Source: Cliona cf. orientalis
Lineage: Eukaryota > Porifera > Demospongiae > Clionaida > Clionaidae
Assembly: GCA_963930775.1 (NCBI GenBank)
Contig: OZ005700.1
Coordinates: forward strand, 8,070,609 to 8,134,608
Length of the DNA stretch: 64,000 bases
Direction of reading: 5' to 3'
In this document: piece by piece, positions 1 to 11,700 of the stretch
Position numbering within the stretch: position 1 is the stretch's first letter
How the letters are laid out: every line of letters begins with the position of its first letter
The notes under the pieces: model-generated
Database searches by the model: none
What the model was told of the DNA's origin: nothing
Seen by the model: the letters and a program-made list of their open reading frames with translations, nothing else
Position numbers and translations under genes: made by a program

Positions 1-3000
1 CTATCCCACCTCACTGTCGATCTCGTAGTAAGAGGTCTGCTACTTTAGGATCGTCGTCTGTGGAGCCGGATTTCAAGCTCACGCCCAGCAACGGTGGTCC
101 TATGACAGCTAGTATCAGTAGCTCCTCCCGTAACATTAGACAGGCGATTTTGACGCCACCTGCTTCCAGTTCTGAAGACTCTCCATCTATCGATCTTGAT
201 TTCGAGCGACCGATAATTCCCAACCATCTCCTAGCTAACGTGGCAGCGTCATCTTCTGACCACCTTACTGGCAGCTCCTCTGAAGAGACAGACTCTGTGA
301 AATTGGAAATAACTGGTCGAAAACGCAAGAGAGAGAACAACAAAAATGTCGAAAAAGAAGGTCCGAGTTTCAAATCTGGTGTGTGTTCAATCTGTGATGA
401 AGAGGATACGGACTTGCTAGTGTGTGGTGGGCACTGCTACGGCATGTTTCATCTCGACTGCCTGGGTCTAATGCAGCCGCCAACTTTCAAGTTTGTCTGT
501 GATGAGTGTCTGGTTTCGTCGAGCAAATGCTTCACCTGTGGAAAGTCGAATGACGAAAAAGAGATCGTAAAGTGTAGCAAGCCACGTTGTACAAAGCTCT
601 ACCACTTGTCGTGCATCAAGGGAAACAAACTTTTCTCGTTTGACCAGCGAAAGTCCACCAGCTTCACATGCCCGCTCCACGTGTGTGCACGGTGCGAGAG
701 CATCGGAGGGAGCACCCAGACCCAGGTAGGCCACTCCAACCTCCTCCAGTGCACGATGTGCCCGCTCGCCCTTCACAAGCCAGACTGCCTCATAGCCGGC
801 TGCGAGGTTGTCAACCAGACCCACATGGTGTGCTACCAACACATCAAAATCACGAGGAATAGCCAGCTCTACTCCCACCTCAATTTGAACACTTGCCTAG
901 ACTGCGGAAAGACAGGGTCTCTGTTCTGCTGTGACGTCTGCTCGGCGGCCTACCACATGGAGTGCCTGGACGAGGACGATAGGCCTGCCAATGACTCCGA
1001 TTCGTGGAAGTGCCCCAACTGTGCCGTTCATGATCTACCCGTCTATGGATCACTGGTGCTATGCAAGTTTGGAGTGTGGAGGTATGTATGAAATGTTTGT
1101 ATGGGTGAGAGAGAGAGAGGCAGAGGGAGGGAGGGAGGGAGGGGGAGAATAAGAGAGATTGTACATCCATCAATTCACAGATGCCCACTGTGCTAAAATT
1201 GAATAGGGACGTCTTTTATACATGTGTACATGTACATGTATGTGTGGGATCTGTCTGTACTATGCATTGGTCCATAACTATCATAGCGAGTTCTTCGTGT
1301 CATAGAAACACCTGTCGATACATGTAGGCTAACATGTGCAGTACCTCACTAATTAATTGCATAACGAAGCCTAGTATGTTGATTGGTCTTATGTGGCTTC
1401 TTTTGATGAGCATATGCAATTAAGCTCGCCTACATTTGCCCAAGAGCAGATGTCCAGGGCATGTCTACTTGGGAGATGATGCTTAAAAATAGATTATGAA
1501 AAAAACGAGTGTTATCGTAATACTATTGGGAACGTTTTAATGAGTTTTATGGGCTGCTCCTCCTGTAATAAATCTAAAGGAAATACTGAAAACTGTGGTT
1601 GAGTTTTGCTGTCTCCAGAGCCGGCCACTCCTTGTTGTGCCTTTGCTCTTAAAAATGCATTAATGTTCTCGTACTGAGGCGCGCTTGCTTACATGTATAA
1701 TGCACACATGCCCAGACACTCTGAATCTGCCCACACAGACATACATGTACAAGTACATGTACTACAGTACCTCAGTCTTTTAGATACATATATATATATA
1801 GACAGATACCTACCTACATGTCCTTATCAGTCAGCACACACACACTCACACACACACTGACTCCTGCATTCATTCAGCCATTGATTTTACTCTCACTTGT
1901 ATGTATTTTTTGCACACGCTCACTCACTACTGCTGCTGCTGTCTTCCTATCAGGTGGTGGCCTTGTGAGGTGATTCTGCCCAATTCCATTCCGGACAACA
2001 TCGTTTCCAAGAAGCCGGGAGACGGTATGTTTGTGGTGAGGTTCTGTGGCTCTCAGGACTTTGCCTGGACCTACCACGGCCGCATCGTGCCCTACACCGA
2101 GAATTTTGATGTCGGCCAGAAGCCTCACAGAAAACCCAAAGCTGCTGATGCAGCATTCAAGAAAGGTACTTTTTATCTTGCTTTATGTGGCATTATCCAT
2201 CTCTACTCACTAGCTAGTGTGAGATATATATGTACATGTAGATACCTCTATCTATAGCCTTTGTCAAACTGATGCTATCTAGGTATTGTCAATATGGAGA
2301 ATGCAATATCATTGTTATGATGATGGTACTTCTCTCCCTTGTAAAAATGTGTGTGTGTGTGTGTGTGGAGGGGGGGAGTGGTGGGGATAGAAGCTTACTC
2401 TCCCTCACAAAAAAAATGTTTTTTTTTGTAGCTGTTGAGGAGTCGCAGCAGATGTACCAGCTGAGGAAGGTGGCTCTGGAGGCAAGACGGAACAAACCAG
2501 ACCTCAACTGTCACTACACAAAGATCAAGGTACCCCAAGTCAAAATCACCCATGTTGTGTTATTCCATACATGTAAATGTCCATACATGTGTTATTCATG
2601 TGGGGTTGTTCTGTGGTAGGCACACTAGTTAATTGGTATGCACTAGTTGGCCACATTAATGAGTTTGTGTGTAATGGAGTGTGTCCACAACCTACCTTAT
2701 CTGAGCCACAGAGTAAATGTTTAAATTTCTCTCCCTCCCCCTCCCCCCCCCCCCCCCCCCACACGCACACACTCAGACCAACAAGTACCTGGTGCCACGC
2801 CCACCCCTAGACTCTGAATCCCTGGACTTCTTAGCGTGCCAGTGTACTCCAGATCATCCCTGTAACGACGACTCCACCTGCGTCAACCGAGCCATACACA
2901 TCGAGTGTGACCTGAAAAACTGCCCAGTCGGCACTCTTTGTCAAAACCAGCGAATGCAGAAGTGTCAAAATGCCAAAACGGTGCCGTTTCACACAGGAAG

Positions 3001-3883
3001 TAGGGGGTGGGGTTTAAAGACCGACCAGGATCTCTCGGCTGGAGATTTCGTGATCGAGTACATTGGAGAAATTCTCGACATGGAAATGTGCAAGGAGAGA
3101 ATCAAGAGAGCACACGAGAACAACACCAACAACTTCTACATGTTGACGCTGGACCAGGGTCTGGTCATCGATGCAGGTCAAAAGTCCAACCACGCCCGAT
3201 TCATCAATCACAGCTGCAACCCGAACTGTGAGACGCGCAAGTGGCGAGTGAAGGGGGAGCCTCGTATCGGGATATTCGCTCGAGTGGACATCCCAGCGAG
3301 CACTGAATTGACGTTCGACTATCACCTCGATTCGCTTGGAAATGACAAGAAAAAGTGCCTCTGCGGTAGCAAGAATTGTAGCGGATTTCTGGGAGTCAAA
3401 TCGATCAAGGTCGTAGCTGCATCCGAGCCCGCTCGAAAAGCTAAAAAGCGTCGAAAAAGCAAACCTGCTCCAAAGAAGGAGGTGAAGGAAGTGGTCGAGA
3501 TTGACACACACGAAGATGACTGTTTCATCTGCCAGGATGGCGGCTCTTTGCTGCTATGCGAGAGGAAGGGCTGTAGCAAGGCCTACCATCTTGAGTGCGT
3601 GGGGAGGAAAGTATTTCCACCAAAGTCCCAGAAGTGGGAGTGCCCAATGCACTACTGTCAAATCTGTCAAAAAGCTGCCACCACGTTCTGCTCGACCTGC
3701 CCAGTCTCCTACTGCCAGAAGCACTGTGAAGACAAGTTCCTGATAAAGCCGGGCACTGGTAAGCAGCTCTGTCTTCAGGTATGCTGCCGACTGATGGAGG
3801 AACTCGAAGAGGGAGAGTCGAGTGAGGATATGGACACTATCTCCAATTCGACAGAGACAGAGTCCAGTGAATACTCCACATGA
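1..3883 (+). CDS. NSD: NSD-type histone H3K36 methyltransferase, 5' partial
   Basis: Exons <3-1081, 1954-2165, 2432-2529 and 2777-3883 join in frame and give 831 visible residues. The frame is open to the left edge, so the start lies outside the window. Domain order: Arg/Ser/Lys-rich linker, a run of Cys/His zinc fingers of PHD type from about residue 120 (first motif [16 protein letters not shown]), a PWWP domain whose core RWWPC is made across the first intron, an AWS cysteine cluster (CQCTPDHPC), a SET domain with [11 protein letters not shown] and ELTFDYH, a post-SET motif ([10 protein letters not shown]), and a C-terminal PHD pair. This order is that of NSD1/2/3, which dimethylate H3K36 in the nucleus; the AdoMet and catalytic motifs look intact. 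Vertebrate NSDs have another PWWP upstream of the PHDs; if present here it would lie outside the window. Stop TGA at 3881-3883. Confidence 0.93.
1082..1953 (+). other. NSD intron 1, no gene seen
   Basis: 872 bp intron with GTATGT donor and CAG acceptor. It begins with a GA-rich purine tract and holds TA and CA dinucleotide runs near 1790-1860. I see no conserved coding segment on either strand. Confidence 0.7.
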
Positions 3884-4338
3884 TCATTGGCAAGAACTCT
3901 ATAGTTATCACTATTGTTCGTATTGGTATAGGAATCATACGGGAAACCCATTCCATTCCACTGTGTTTGCTTCCCATTCCCCATGTATAATATCATGCAA
4001 TCATCAGGCTCAAGAATAATAGCAAGTATAGGTGACCACAGTCACTCGGTGTTAGTAAAGTATTGTATGCATACATTATCCAGTTCTATATTATGTTTTT
4101 ACAGTTTATAATTATATTTCGTGCTATATTATTATCATCATATCTCGTTTCTTTATGCTTGAAAACACATTATCACCAATACTCTTCTCTCTACTGTTCT
4201 ATTACGTTATACATTTTGTACCATAGTCGTCTATAGTATATAGTAGTGTTATAGCTGCCACTAATATCTTATTTTGTACAGTCACCAAACATGCAATATA
4301 TTATTATACACAAATGTGACATAAATTGTACAGAAATT
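3884..4338. other. Convergent 3' flanks of NSD and sulfotransferase
   Basis: 455 bp between two stop codons on opposite strands. It must hold both 3' UTRs. It is AT-rich, with no clear AATAAA, no credible ORF and no obvious repeat. Confidence 0.6.
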
Positions 4339-5517
4339 TTAGTCAGTGAGTGAATATCTTTTAAAGAATGGTAGCTGAAGCATGCGTGTTTCAACAAGAT
4401 CCTTAATTTGCGTTGACCATTCCACGGAGTCTCTAGTTCTCGAAACATTCTTGTACGTCATTTGCTCACACATTGTCAAGTAGCTCTCAGAGCAGGTCAG
4501 CCCAAGAAATTCACACACAGATTCCATCTGCTTTCTCGGGTTGTGAATGAACTCCTCTGTGTGAATTGCAAGTACGGTCAAGTTGCATGCCCTCGTCATG
4601 TTTTGTACGGCCATTACTTCTTTGTATAGACCTTGAAACGCCTGGTATGCAATCTTATCATTTCTTGTCTTGTTCGTAGAGTTAAATTGTGCCTTCTGCC
4701 GCTTAATGCTGGACATTCGATAGAGTAGTCTTGTTGCAATCATATCGTACGGATTTCTAATCACATGTATCACACGTATGGGCACACGAACTGTGCTTAC
4801 GAGTGAGCGGTAAATCTGCACAAACAGCTTGGGATGATCGCGATAAACTCTCGATGTACTTCCGCCAGCTTTATCTCCGATTATCTTCAAAGTTCTGAAC
4901 CTCCCCTGCCATGATTCGGAGGCATTCAGCTTTAGCGAGTAGCCTTTCTTGTTGTAGCTGCTCTTTCCACTTCTCCATCCTATAATGGCATCAGTGTAAC
5001 TATCCTGGTAAAGGGTGTTGAAGAGATGGACCTTGTCTAAGAGATAGTGATTGCCAGCAGACAGTTGCGTGGCCAGCTTGTTGAAGAGATTAAATTCGTG
5101 AGCAAGAATGGCATTTGGGTGAGCATCGATCATACTGGCTATGATACTGTGACCACTTCTTGGGTATCCAATGAAAAACACAAACGTCTCGACATCTTTG
5201 ATGGATTGAGAAGTCAAGTTTGGCAGAAGGTAAGTCTTATTTGCCTTTTTCAACAGTTTTAAGTACTTATATTGCTGTAAGGGCGCACCTGTAGTTATAT
5301 TTACCTCGAGTGAATTTGCACCAGAGTAAAATGCACTCATGAAGTGACCAGGTTGGAGTGATAAAATCTTTCTGGAGATGTTTCTCAAATTTGTAACTGG
5401 GTAATCATAAACTGGAGCTGAAACGCCTCCTCTCAAGTAGGTGATGAGCACGCACAGCATAGTAGCAAAGAGAATAGAGATAGCTGTGAGTCTGAAAGCT
5501 AAGCGATGGCGCAACAT
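4339..5517 (-). CDS. Golgi-type P-loop sulfotransferase (type II membrane protein)
   Basis: Single-exon ORF of 392 aa from the ATG at 5517, which has A at -3; an in-frame ATG at 5559 would add 14 residues but has a poorer context. A short basic N-terminus (MLRHRLAFR) is followed by one hydrophobic segment (about residues 9-27), a signal-anchor layout. At about residues 114-125 the motif FFIGYPRSGHS matches the 5'-phosphosulfate-binding loop of PAPS-dependent sulfotransferases, and RVIHVIRNPYDMIATR further on matches the 3'-phosphate-binding motif. Several N-x-S/T sites fit a lumenal catalytic domain. Family knowledge says sulfate transfer from PAPS to a carbohydrate or similar acceptor; the acceptor cannot be read from the sequence. 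Stop TAA at 4339-4341. Lack of introns sets it apart from its neighbours and could reflect retroposition. Confidence 0.85.
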   Translation of the reverse strand: MLRHRLAFRLTAISILFATMLCVLITYLRGGVSAPVYDYPVTNLRNISRKILSLQPGHFMSAFYSGANSLEVNITTGAPLQQYKYLKLLKKANKTYLLPNLTSQSIKDVETFVFFIGYPRSGHSIIASMIDAHPNAILAHEFNLFNKLATQLSAGNHYLLDKVHLFNTLYQDSYTDAIIGWRSGKSSYNKKGYSLKLNASESWQGRFRTLKIIGDKAGGSTSRVYRDHPKLFVQIYRSLVSTVRVPIRVIHVIRNPYDMIATRLLYRMSSIKRQKAQFNSTNKTRNDKIAYQAFQGLYKEVMAVQNMTRACNLTVLAIHTEEFIHNPRKQMESVCEFLGLTCSESYLTMCEQMTYKNVSRTRDSVEWSTQIKDLVETRMLQLPFFKRYSLTD

Positions 5518-5736
5518 GATGACTGTTTGCCATAGTTTGGTACATGTGCGTACATGCATGTATGCATGTATGGTTTAACATACAATTGTATGTGAAAAGT
5601 GCGCTTTAAATAGAAACAATAGCTTCATGGGGATTTCCCCTACACTGTGATTCTCTACGCTAGGTAAGTCTATCATACATTTAGCTCATCAGGATCTCGT
5701 CTATTATCACCCTTCTCATGATCAGCTCGTTGTGCC
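5518..5736. promoter_or_regulatory. Bidirectional promoter region, sulfotransferase / ARMH3
   Basis: Only about 220 bp separate the two divergent start codons, so both promoters and 5' UTRs must sit here. A TTTAAATA element occurs near 5607-5614. Assignment as a shared promoter is inference from spacing. Confidence 0.5.
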
Positions 5737-8700
5737 ATGTCAGCTGGTTCAGGAGCCCCCCTGTCCCCTGGCAGTCCAGGGGCCACTGGGTCTCCCCCTC
5801 TACTGAGGAGAGGCATCCCTGGGGAGAAGAAACCGCTGAGGGAAAAGCTCATCACCTACTATGAGGCCATATTTTCAGTGAGATCACTTGACTGTATCAT
5901 ATAAGCTAGCATGCAGATATAGTAATTAGCATGATTGAGCATGGACTGGGATACCGTACCTAAAGTCTTGTTCGATCCCAGCCAGGGCCTGGGAATGAGA
6001 CTAGGACCGGACCAGACTGGACTGGGGTCATGCCTGAGTTGGATCAGAAATTCACTGATGGAATAGTCAGAAAAGTATTTATAAAGTACTGATTGATGTG
6101 TAGGGTGAGGATCCTTCAAGAAAACGACCACAATTCTGGGATGAGTTCTTTCTACTAAAGGTATTGGCTAATATGCCCAGAGTATGAGCTGTAGCTCCAT
6201 CTAATCACTATCTGGCATTCGACTTCAGGTGAATGTGGAGTATCTGACAAAGACCATTGCCGATTTGGATGTACAGCAGCTGATTGCACTAAAGGTTAGT
6301 ACAACTATACAAACGTTTAAAAGGGTTTCCCCAGAAATTCCTAGTGGCCAAAGCACAGTCAAGATTTTTTGGTACATGTGTGAGCGAGTCTTGTTGTTCT
6401 TCATGCAGAAGCCGCTGAACCTTCTCTTTGTCCAGTGCTGTCGGACTCTGCAGACTGATGACAACATGATCAGGAATATCAACTCCCTACAGGTAAACCA
6501 TTGCGGGGTGTGGTAATTAATAAGTCTATGTGTACTGGAAGGGAAAATAATTACTACATTCCTAATACCGCTCACCATACAAGTACTATGCACATGATCA
6601 CCACATGCCGATGTGTCCTTCATACATACATGTACTGGTCTTCTTGTTGGCTACAGACCTTGTGTGCACTCCTCAGGGCCGTCTTCCAGAAGAAGTTAGC
6701 CGACATGAGTTTTGATGTCATCGATGTGCTGATTGGTTTTGATTCGGCCGAGTGCCAAATGAGAGTAGGTCCCTATCAATTATAATAATTACGCTTCCAT
6801 GGCAACAGACTAGTATGATGTCATTGCTTGTACATGTATATAGAATCTTATTGAGAGTCTAAATAAATTCCTCAATGAAGGTTATCCAGGTTGGATTATC
6901 CTTTTAATTCTGCTGAATTTGTTGACGTTATCTATTTCTGATTGCTCTAATTTCTTAGTGAGTATTAAGAACCTGTCCCTTCGTTTGCTATTGATCATAC
7001 TCACGGCGACGGATAATGTCAGTCAAAATGTCCTCCTCGAATACATCATGATGAACAGCATCTTTGAGTCTGTCATGCAGGTCAGTTGATGCAAGTATCA
7101 TGTCTGAAGAATGGTATAAACGTAATGTCGTTCCCAGACCCAATTCCTAACTTTTTAATGTTGCATCTTAGGGTGACAATTATTTGCAGGTACATTTTTC
7201 TGCTACTAAATTTTGCGATTTGTATGCGAAAATGGTACAGGGTTGACAAATTCTAATGCTCTCTAGTGAATAATTGTAGCTAATGTTAGCAGGTACAAAA
7301 TTTTGTGTTTTTGGGCCAATCCGCAGAAATATCAAACATTAGTACCAGCAAAAAATAGTCACCCTAAGGTATACGTTGAATATATCAGGGATCCTGGAGA
7401 TGAAGCTATAGTCTAATGTAATGTACTAGTTACCATGTGTATATGTACACATGTATAGATTCTGTCCAGGCCAGCGGTGAGAGACGAGCACGGTTATGAT
7501 GCAGCTGTAGTGCTCTCTATACTTGTCAACTATAGGAAGTATGAGGTATGTATATAATTATGTGAAGGGCTACAATTATGCTCTTTTCTATCTCATTCTT
7601 CTAACTGGCCCTGTACCCCCTATATATCTTTAGGCTGCCAATCCCTACGTCATAAAGCTCTCTGTACTGGATGATGAGATAGCACTCAATGTGAGTCATA
7701 CAATAGTCATTATGTACATACTCATGTGCATGACACATGTATATTATTATATGTAATACCCTAGGGTCTAGGCTGCGTCATCTCCTCGGTTCTGATGGAG
7801 TACAACAAGTATGCAATAACTATAGTATCGTGATCAAATAATGTGGAATCTCCATAACCTGTAATTTTCACCATAATAACCACAGACAGTATTACTCTCA
7901 ACCAGAACAGCAGCCTGTGGGCTTCTTCGGTCATCTCACCAACTTGGTATGCAAGGAAATCTACATGATCTACAGCTAGCTGTATCTCATCATTAATTTT
8001 TATGAATTGTGACATAATTAATATTTCCATGCATGACAAATGTGCTGTAGGTTAGCAACATGCTGGTTCCCTCCGAGTCTCCCCAGCAGAAGGTGGAGAT
8101 CAGTGAGTCAGTTCTGCTCTGTCTCTATGAGGCCGTGCATCTCAATAGAAACTTCATCACTGTTCTAACTCACGTATGCAAAATGTGAATGTGTATCCCA
8201 GAGAGTAATGAATTTCATATTGCAGACTCGCTCTCCTTCCCAATCCAGTGCCTCAGCTATAGCAACTCCAGCTGTCGAAAGAGCCATTCCAAGTAAGTGT
8301 TTTCATTAAGTTCATAATAATTTTTATGTATACCTGCATGTATAGTTAACCCAACACTAAGAATAATATTGTATCTAAATAGTTGTTGCTAATCAAGTCT
8401 TTGTTTAATAATCATCTGAGTCAGAGAGCTGGTCTTCAAAGTGCTTGAGTAGCTCTCGTTTTGGTCTTGTAATCCCACACCTCGATCGAAGGTAGTGCTC
8501 GAAGTCGTCGGGTGAGCGCTTAAACTCTTGCAGCATTTTTTCGTAGGTAATTCTCTTCATGAGCAGCTCCTCTGCTTTGGCTGGCTTTATGTGAGCTTTC
8601 ATTAACTTTGGAATTTGATCGTTGGTGAGCTCGATGTTTTGCTTGGTTTGTATAAACTTACGTACTGAAAAGTGCTGGCTTCCTTAGATTTCCACACTTT

Positions 8701-11700
8701 GTGAAGATGTCATGGAGAGCTTCAGCATCTGGTAAGGCTCGATGTCCATCATATGGCCTGTGTAGAAACTGCTGATGGAGATCTTTGACTCCTAAGCCTG
8801 GAAGGTCTTGGTAGAACTTGTCCGTGCGAGCCAGTTGACGTATAGCAGAGTAGGAGTCGGTGTAGTGAAGTGTTAGACCTTCAAATTTTTGGCTCAGGGT
8901 GCGTGAATGTGCTAGTTCAATCTCCTTGAAAAGCAGTGGATAATCAAGTCGATTGCCACTATGTGCCACCAGAACAGGCATATATTTGGTGCGAGATCTT
9001 TGTTCGGCTGTCCTCACCATTTCCTCGATCCAGTCACAGAAGGATTTCAGCACATCTTTTGGTTTAGGAGCTCCTTTCAGGTGGTCAAGCGTGAGGGTCA
9101 GTATCTCTGCCGCCTTGGGATCAATGGGATGTGTACAGTAGCAGAGAGAGGTGAACGTACGTCGATCGTCTTGCTGCAGTACTCTAGCCGTCGCTGGATC
9201 CAGGCCTTCGGTGCAAACAACTGCTCCAATCTCAATGATTCTGTCTTCTTTGGGATTTCTACCAGTTGCCTCACAGTCGTAGAAAATATAGAGTGGATCA
9301 CCTTGCACAGGAGTGTAGGCTGCCATTTCACCGTTCCTTGCTGTTTTACCAAATAATTATTGGTCCAGGTGTATTTATGAGTTGTTCCATTGGCATTATT
9401 ATTAGTGAATACAGTAAACGGTGTTAAAAGGGGTGTGTGCCTCTTCTTTTCTCATTGGAACGCGCCGCATTTCTGTGGTGCCCTATGAATGTGGAGCGTC
9501 TATTCAAATTTTGAAATGCAAGGGGCATATTCATGAGTCAAAATCATACTTTCTTGTCAGATGAGTTTGTAGTGACCTTTTAGTCCGAATTACTTGAACA
9601 TGCAGTTCAAGTGGATGATTTTTCATCACCACGGCAACCAGCCAACTTTCTCCTTAATATTCTATGGCTATTTTGTAGTATTTTCAATACCGAGAGTTAA
9701 TGTTTACAAGATTACAAACCTAGCAGTATAGTTACATGCTTATGATTATACATGAAAAGGGTCATAATACAGGATTCATTGTACATTCTGTGTTCAGTAA
9801 TGTTGCGTGCACTATATAGTAGCATGTGTCAACTGTTGAAAGAGCCATTCCAAGTGAGTTGGACCAATACTCGTTAATATTAATGCAGCATCTTGGTATT
9901 AAATAATATGCACTCTACTTTAACTAAATAATATTGCTACAAAGCTAATAGTTGCACTCTCTTAGGTACATATAATATAAGTCCTTATTAATTTTTTTAC
10001 TTGAACATGAAATGATCCAGTAGTTCTTGCTTTGGCTTAGTAACTGTTATTCCACACGTGTCTGCGAGGTACCTTGTGAATGTGTGAGGTGAGTATCGAT
10101 ACTCTTCCAACATTTTGTTGTAAGTAACCTCCTTCCTCAGTAGCTCTTCAGCTTTGGCCGCCGTGATGCCAGCTTCACGAAACTTGGGCATTTGCTCTCT
10201 CTGAAATTCAACTCCTTGCTTGTTTTGTACGAACTTACGAAGTTCCTCAAAGAGCTGATAGTGCTTATCCCTGCTGCAGTTCATGAAGATATCATGGAGT
10301 GCTTGTGCATCTGGCAGGGCACGGTGTCCAATGTATGGCTTGTACAGAAGACCCTGGTGCAAATCTTTCACCCCTTTGCCTGGAAGACTTCGATAAAATT
10401 GGGTGGTACGTGCCAGCTGGCGAACTGTTGAGTGAGAATCCGTATAATGAAGGTTTAATGCTTCAAATTTGTGCTTTAGTGGGTACGAGTATGTGCGTTC
10501 AATCTCATTAAAAAGCAGTGGAAAGTCGAGAAGATTACCACTGTGTGCCACTAGAACTGGTGTAAAAGTTCCATATTCGCTTTTTTCGGCTACTCCGACC
10601 CTCTCCTTGATCCAATCGCAAAAGGAGATCAGCACCTTCTCCAGCTTTGGAGCATCAACCAGGTCTCCAAGGGTGAGAGGCAAAATCTTTGCCGCCTCAG
10701 GGTGGATGGGATGAGTGCAATAGCACAGTGATGTGAAGTGACCTTTGTCTCCATCGCATAAGGCTCTGGCTGTCCGAGGGCTGAGGTCATAGGTACAGAC
10801 AACTGCTCCAACCTCGATGATTCGGTCATCTTTTGCTTCTCTGCCCGTTGCTTCACAGTCGTAGAAGAAGTATAGGGGCTTGCCTCTCAGTTTGCAATTA
10901 TAGGTACTTTGGTACGCAGCCATGGTAGTATGATAAACTTCTTTGAGATGGCTACTGTATGTAGCTAGACGTCACTGAAGTTAAACTTTGAAGGTACCGG
11001 ATAGTTGCTTTGAGTCTCAGGCTGATGGTTGTATTGGTAAGACTGCATGCTATCTAGATTATTTATAGATTGGGATCTGTAAGTTTATGCAGGATGTTAT
11101 GAGTCAGTGTGCCAAGTCATTCTCAAGCTATATTATAATAACTATTATGCATCCATGTAAACTAATTGCATGTACCTGTGTTTATTATGACACCAATAAT
11201 AATTTATACTAGTATAGTACAGTGTTTGCTGACAGTGCAAATACCAGAGAGGGGGACAACCCAGGGGGCATCCCCAAGGGGGAAAAACCACCTTAGGGAA
11301 ATCCCTTATGATACTAATTTTAGCTATAGTAATTGATATTAGCCAATACAAAACAAAGGAAGTGCTATATATAGTATGTTTTGAATCCACAATCACAACC
11401 AAGGTGCATATAGCTATATCACTCTGTAGTCTGATTTTTGAGTACAGGACCAGGGACTGTCTCATAAATCGGTTCCACAGCTTGCTGCTTGTCATCATTG
11501 GGCCAGAGGGAATTGGTATGCATAGGCTTATTATCATATGCATCATTGTGAGTGTATTGATAGACGTCTTGTCTTTGACCTTCTTGCTTGCATTCTGTAA
11601 TCACTGCATACTGGCTGTCATCGACGATCGTATGTGACTCTCCTTTTGACCTTTCAATTTGGCTTTTTTGGCCTGCTTCCCTTCTTCGTCTAATCACAAA

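Noticed and set aside
1100-1150. GA-rich purine tract as a regulatory element
   Set aside because: Simple repeats of this kind occur many times in the window; nothing ties this one to a function.
3014-3511. 165-aa minus-strand ORF
   Set aside because: It overlaps the conserved SET domain exon in antisense; no family resemblance.
5673-5855. Gly/Pro-rich minus-strand ORF resembling collagen
   Set aside because: It is the antisense of the Gly/Pro/Ser-rich first coding exon of ARMH3; the plus strand continues into conserved ARMH3 sequence.
9600-9860. A second ARMH3 gene copy
   Set aside because: Only short relics of exons 13 and 14 are present; no other ARMH3 exons are duplicated.
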